NCBI GenBank assembly: GCA_009774585.1
Contig: VSOA01000203.1
Span: forward strand, 1 to 7,095
DNA: 7,095 nt
Reading direction: 5' to 3'
Source: Lachnospiraceae bacterium
GTDB taxonomy: Bacteria; Bacillota; Clostridia; Lachnospirales; Lachnospiraceae
This document shows, piece after piece, positions 7,065 through 7,095 of the stretch (positions are counted from its first letter, which is position 1; every line of letters begins with the position of its first letter). The notes under the pieces were generated by a model that made no database searches, had not been told where the DNA came from, and worked only from the letters and a program-made list of their open reading frames with translations. The translations under genes were made by a program, and so were the position numbers.

Positions 7065-7095
7065 TAAATCTATTTATTTATAAATTATTTAGTAT
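7065..7095. other. AT-rich tract, probably dnaA-dnaN intergenic
   Basis: Only 2 of 31 bases are G or C. The tract contains the perfect palindrome ATTTATAAAT (7076-7085) and period-4 TTTA runs. Position upstream of dnaN suggests it belongs to the dnaA-dnaN spacer. It could help DNA unwinding or be part of a promoter. A convincing -35/-10 pair was not found in 7017-7095, and the tract is cut by the window edge. Confidence 0.35.

Noticed and set aside
1..7095. Mobile element, CRISPR array, tRNA or defence system
   Set aside because: Nearly all bases are accounted for by five conserved core genes. The gaps are all under 100 bases and contain no repeat array, terminal inverted repeats or structured RNA that I could recognise.

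Overview
The window carries the conserved replication-initiation gene cluster of a Bacillota (Firmicutes) bacterium. All genes lie on the minus strand, in transcription order dnaN, yaaA, recF, gyrB and gyrA. The order is the standard oriC-proximal one (dnaA-dnaN-yaaA-recF-gyrB-gyrA), so dnaA should lie just beyond position 7095. The GyrA and GyrB sequences look most like Lachnospiraceae, for example the GyrA stretch around the catalytic tyrosine and the box QNRGGKG. The genus is not assigned, and this placement rests on remembered family sequence, not on a search. Base composition is AT-rich, most visibly in dnaN, recF and the intergenic gaps.

Region by region: 7017-7095 is an AT-rich dnaN leader with a near-consensus DnaA box touching the dnaN start. 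5907-7016 is dnaN (sliding clamp). 5808-5906 is a 99-base AT-only-looking gap with two small repeats. 5598-5807 is yaaA (small S4-domain RNA-binding protein). 4489-5598 is recF, sharing one base with the yaaA stop codon. 2540-4456 is gyrB, starting 32 bases after recF. 1-2519 is gyrA, starting 20 bases after gyrB and running off the left edge without a stop. No gene-free stretch exceeds 100 bases. No terminator, tRNA, rRNA, mobile element or CRISPR array is visible.

The genes work together in chromosome maintenance. DnaN tethers the replicative polymerase. RecF loads or remodels recombinase on gapped DNA. GyrA and GyrB form the A2B2 gyrase that supplies negative supercoils ahead of the fork and at the origin. 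YaaA is the outlier, linked to ribosome assembly. The tight spacing from yaaA to gyrA suggests one transcription unit with coupled translation.

This is an ordinary core region and I found no evidence of an undescribed system. The points worth a second look are small: a shared translation-start layout in dnaN, gyrB and gyrA; the DnaA-box-like site at the dnaN start; a glycine at the quinolone-anchoring acidic position of GyrA; and an atypical DnaN C-terminus.
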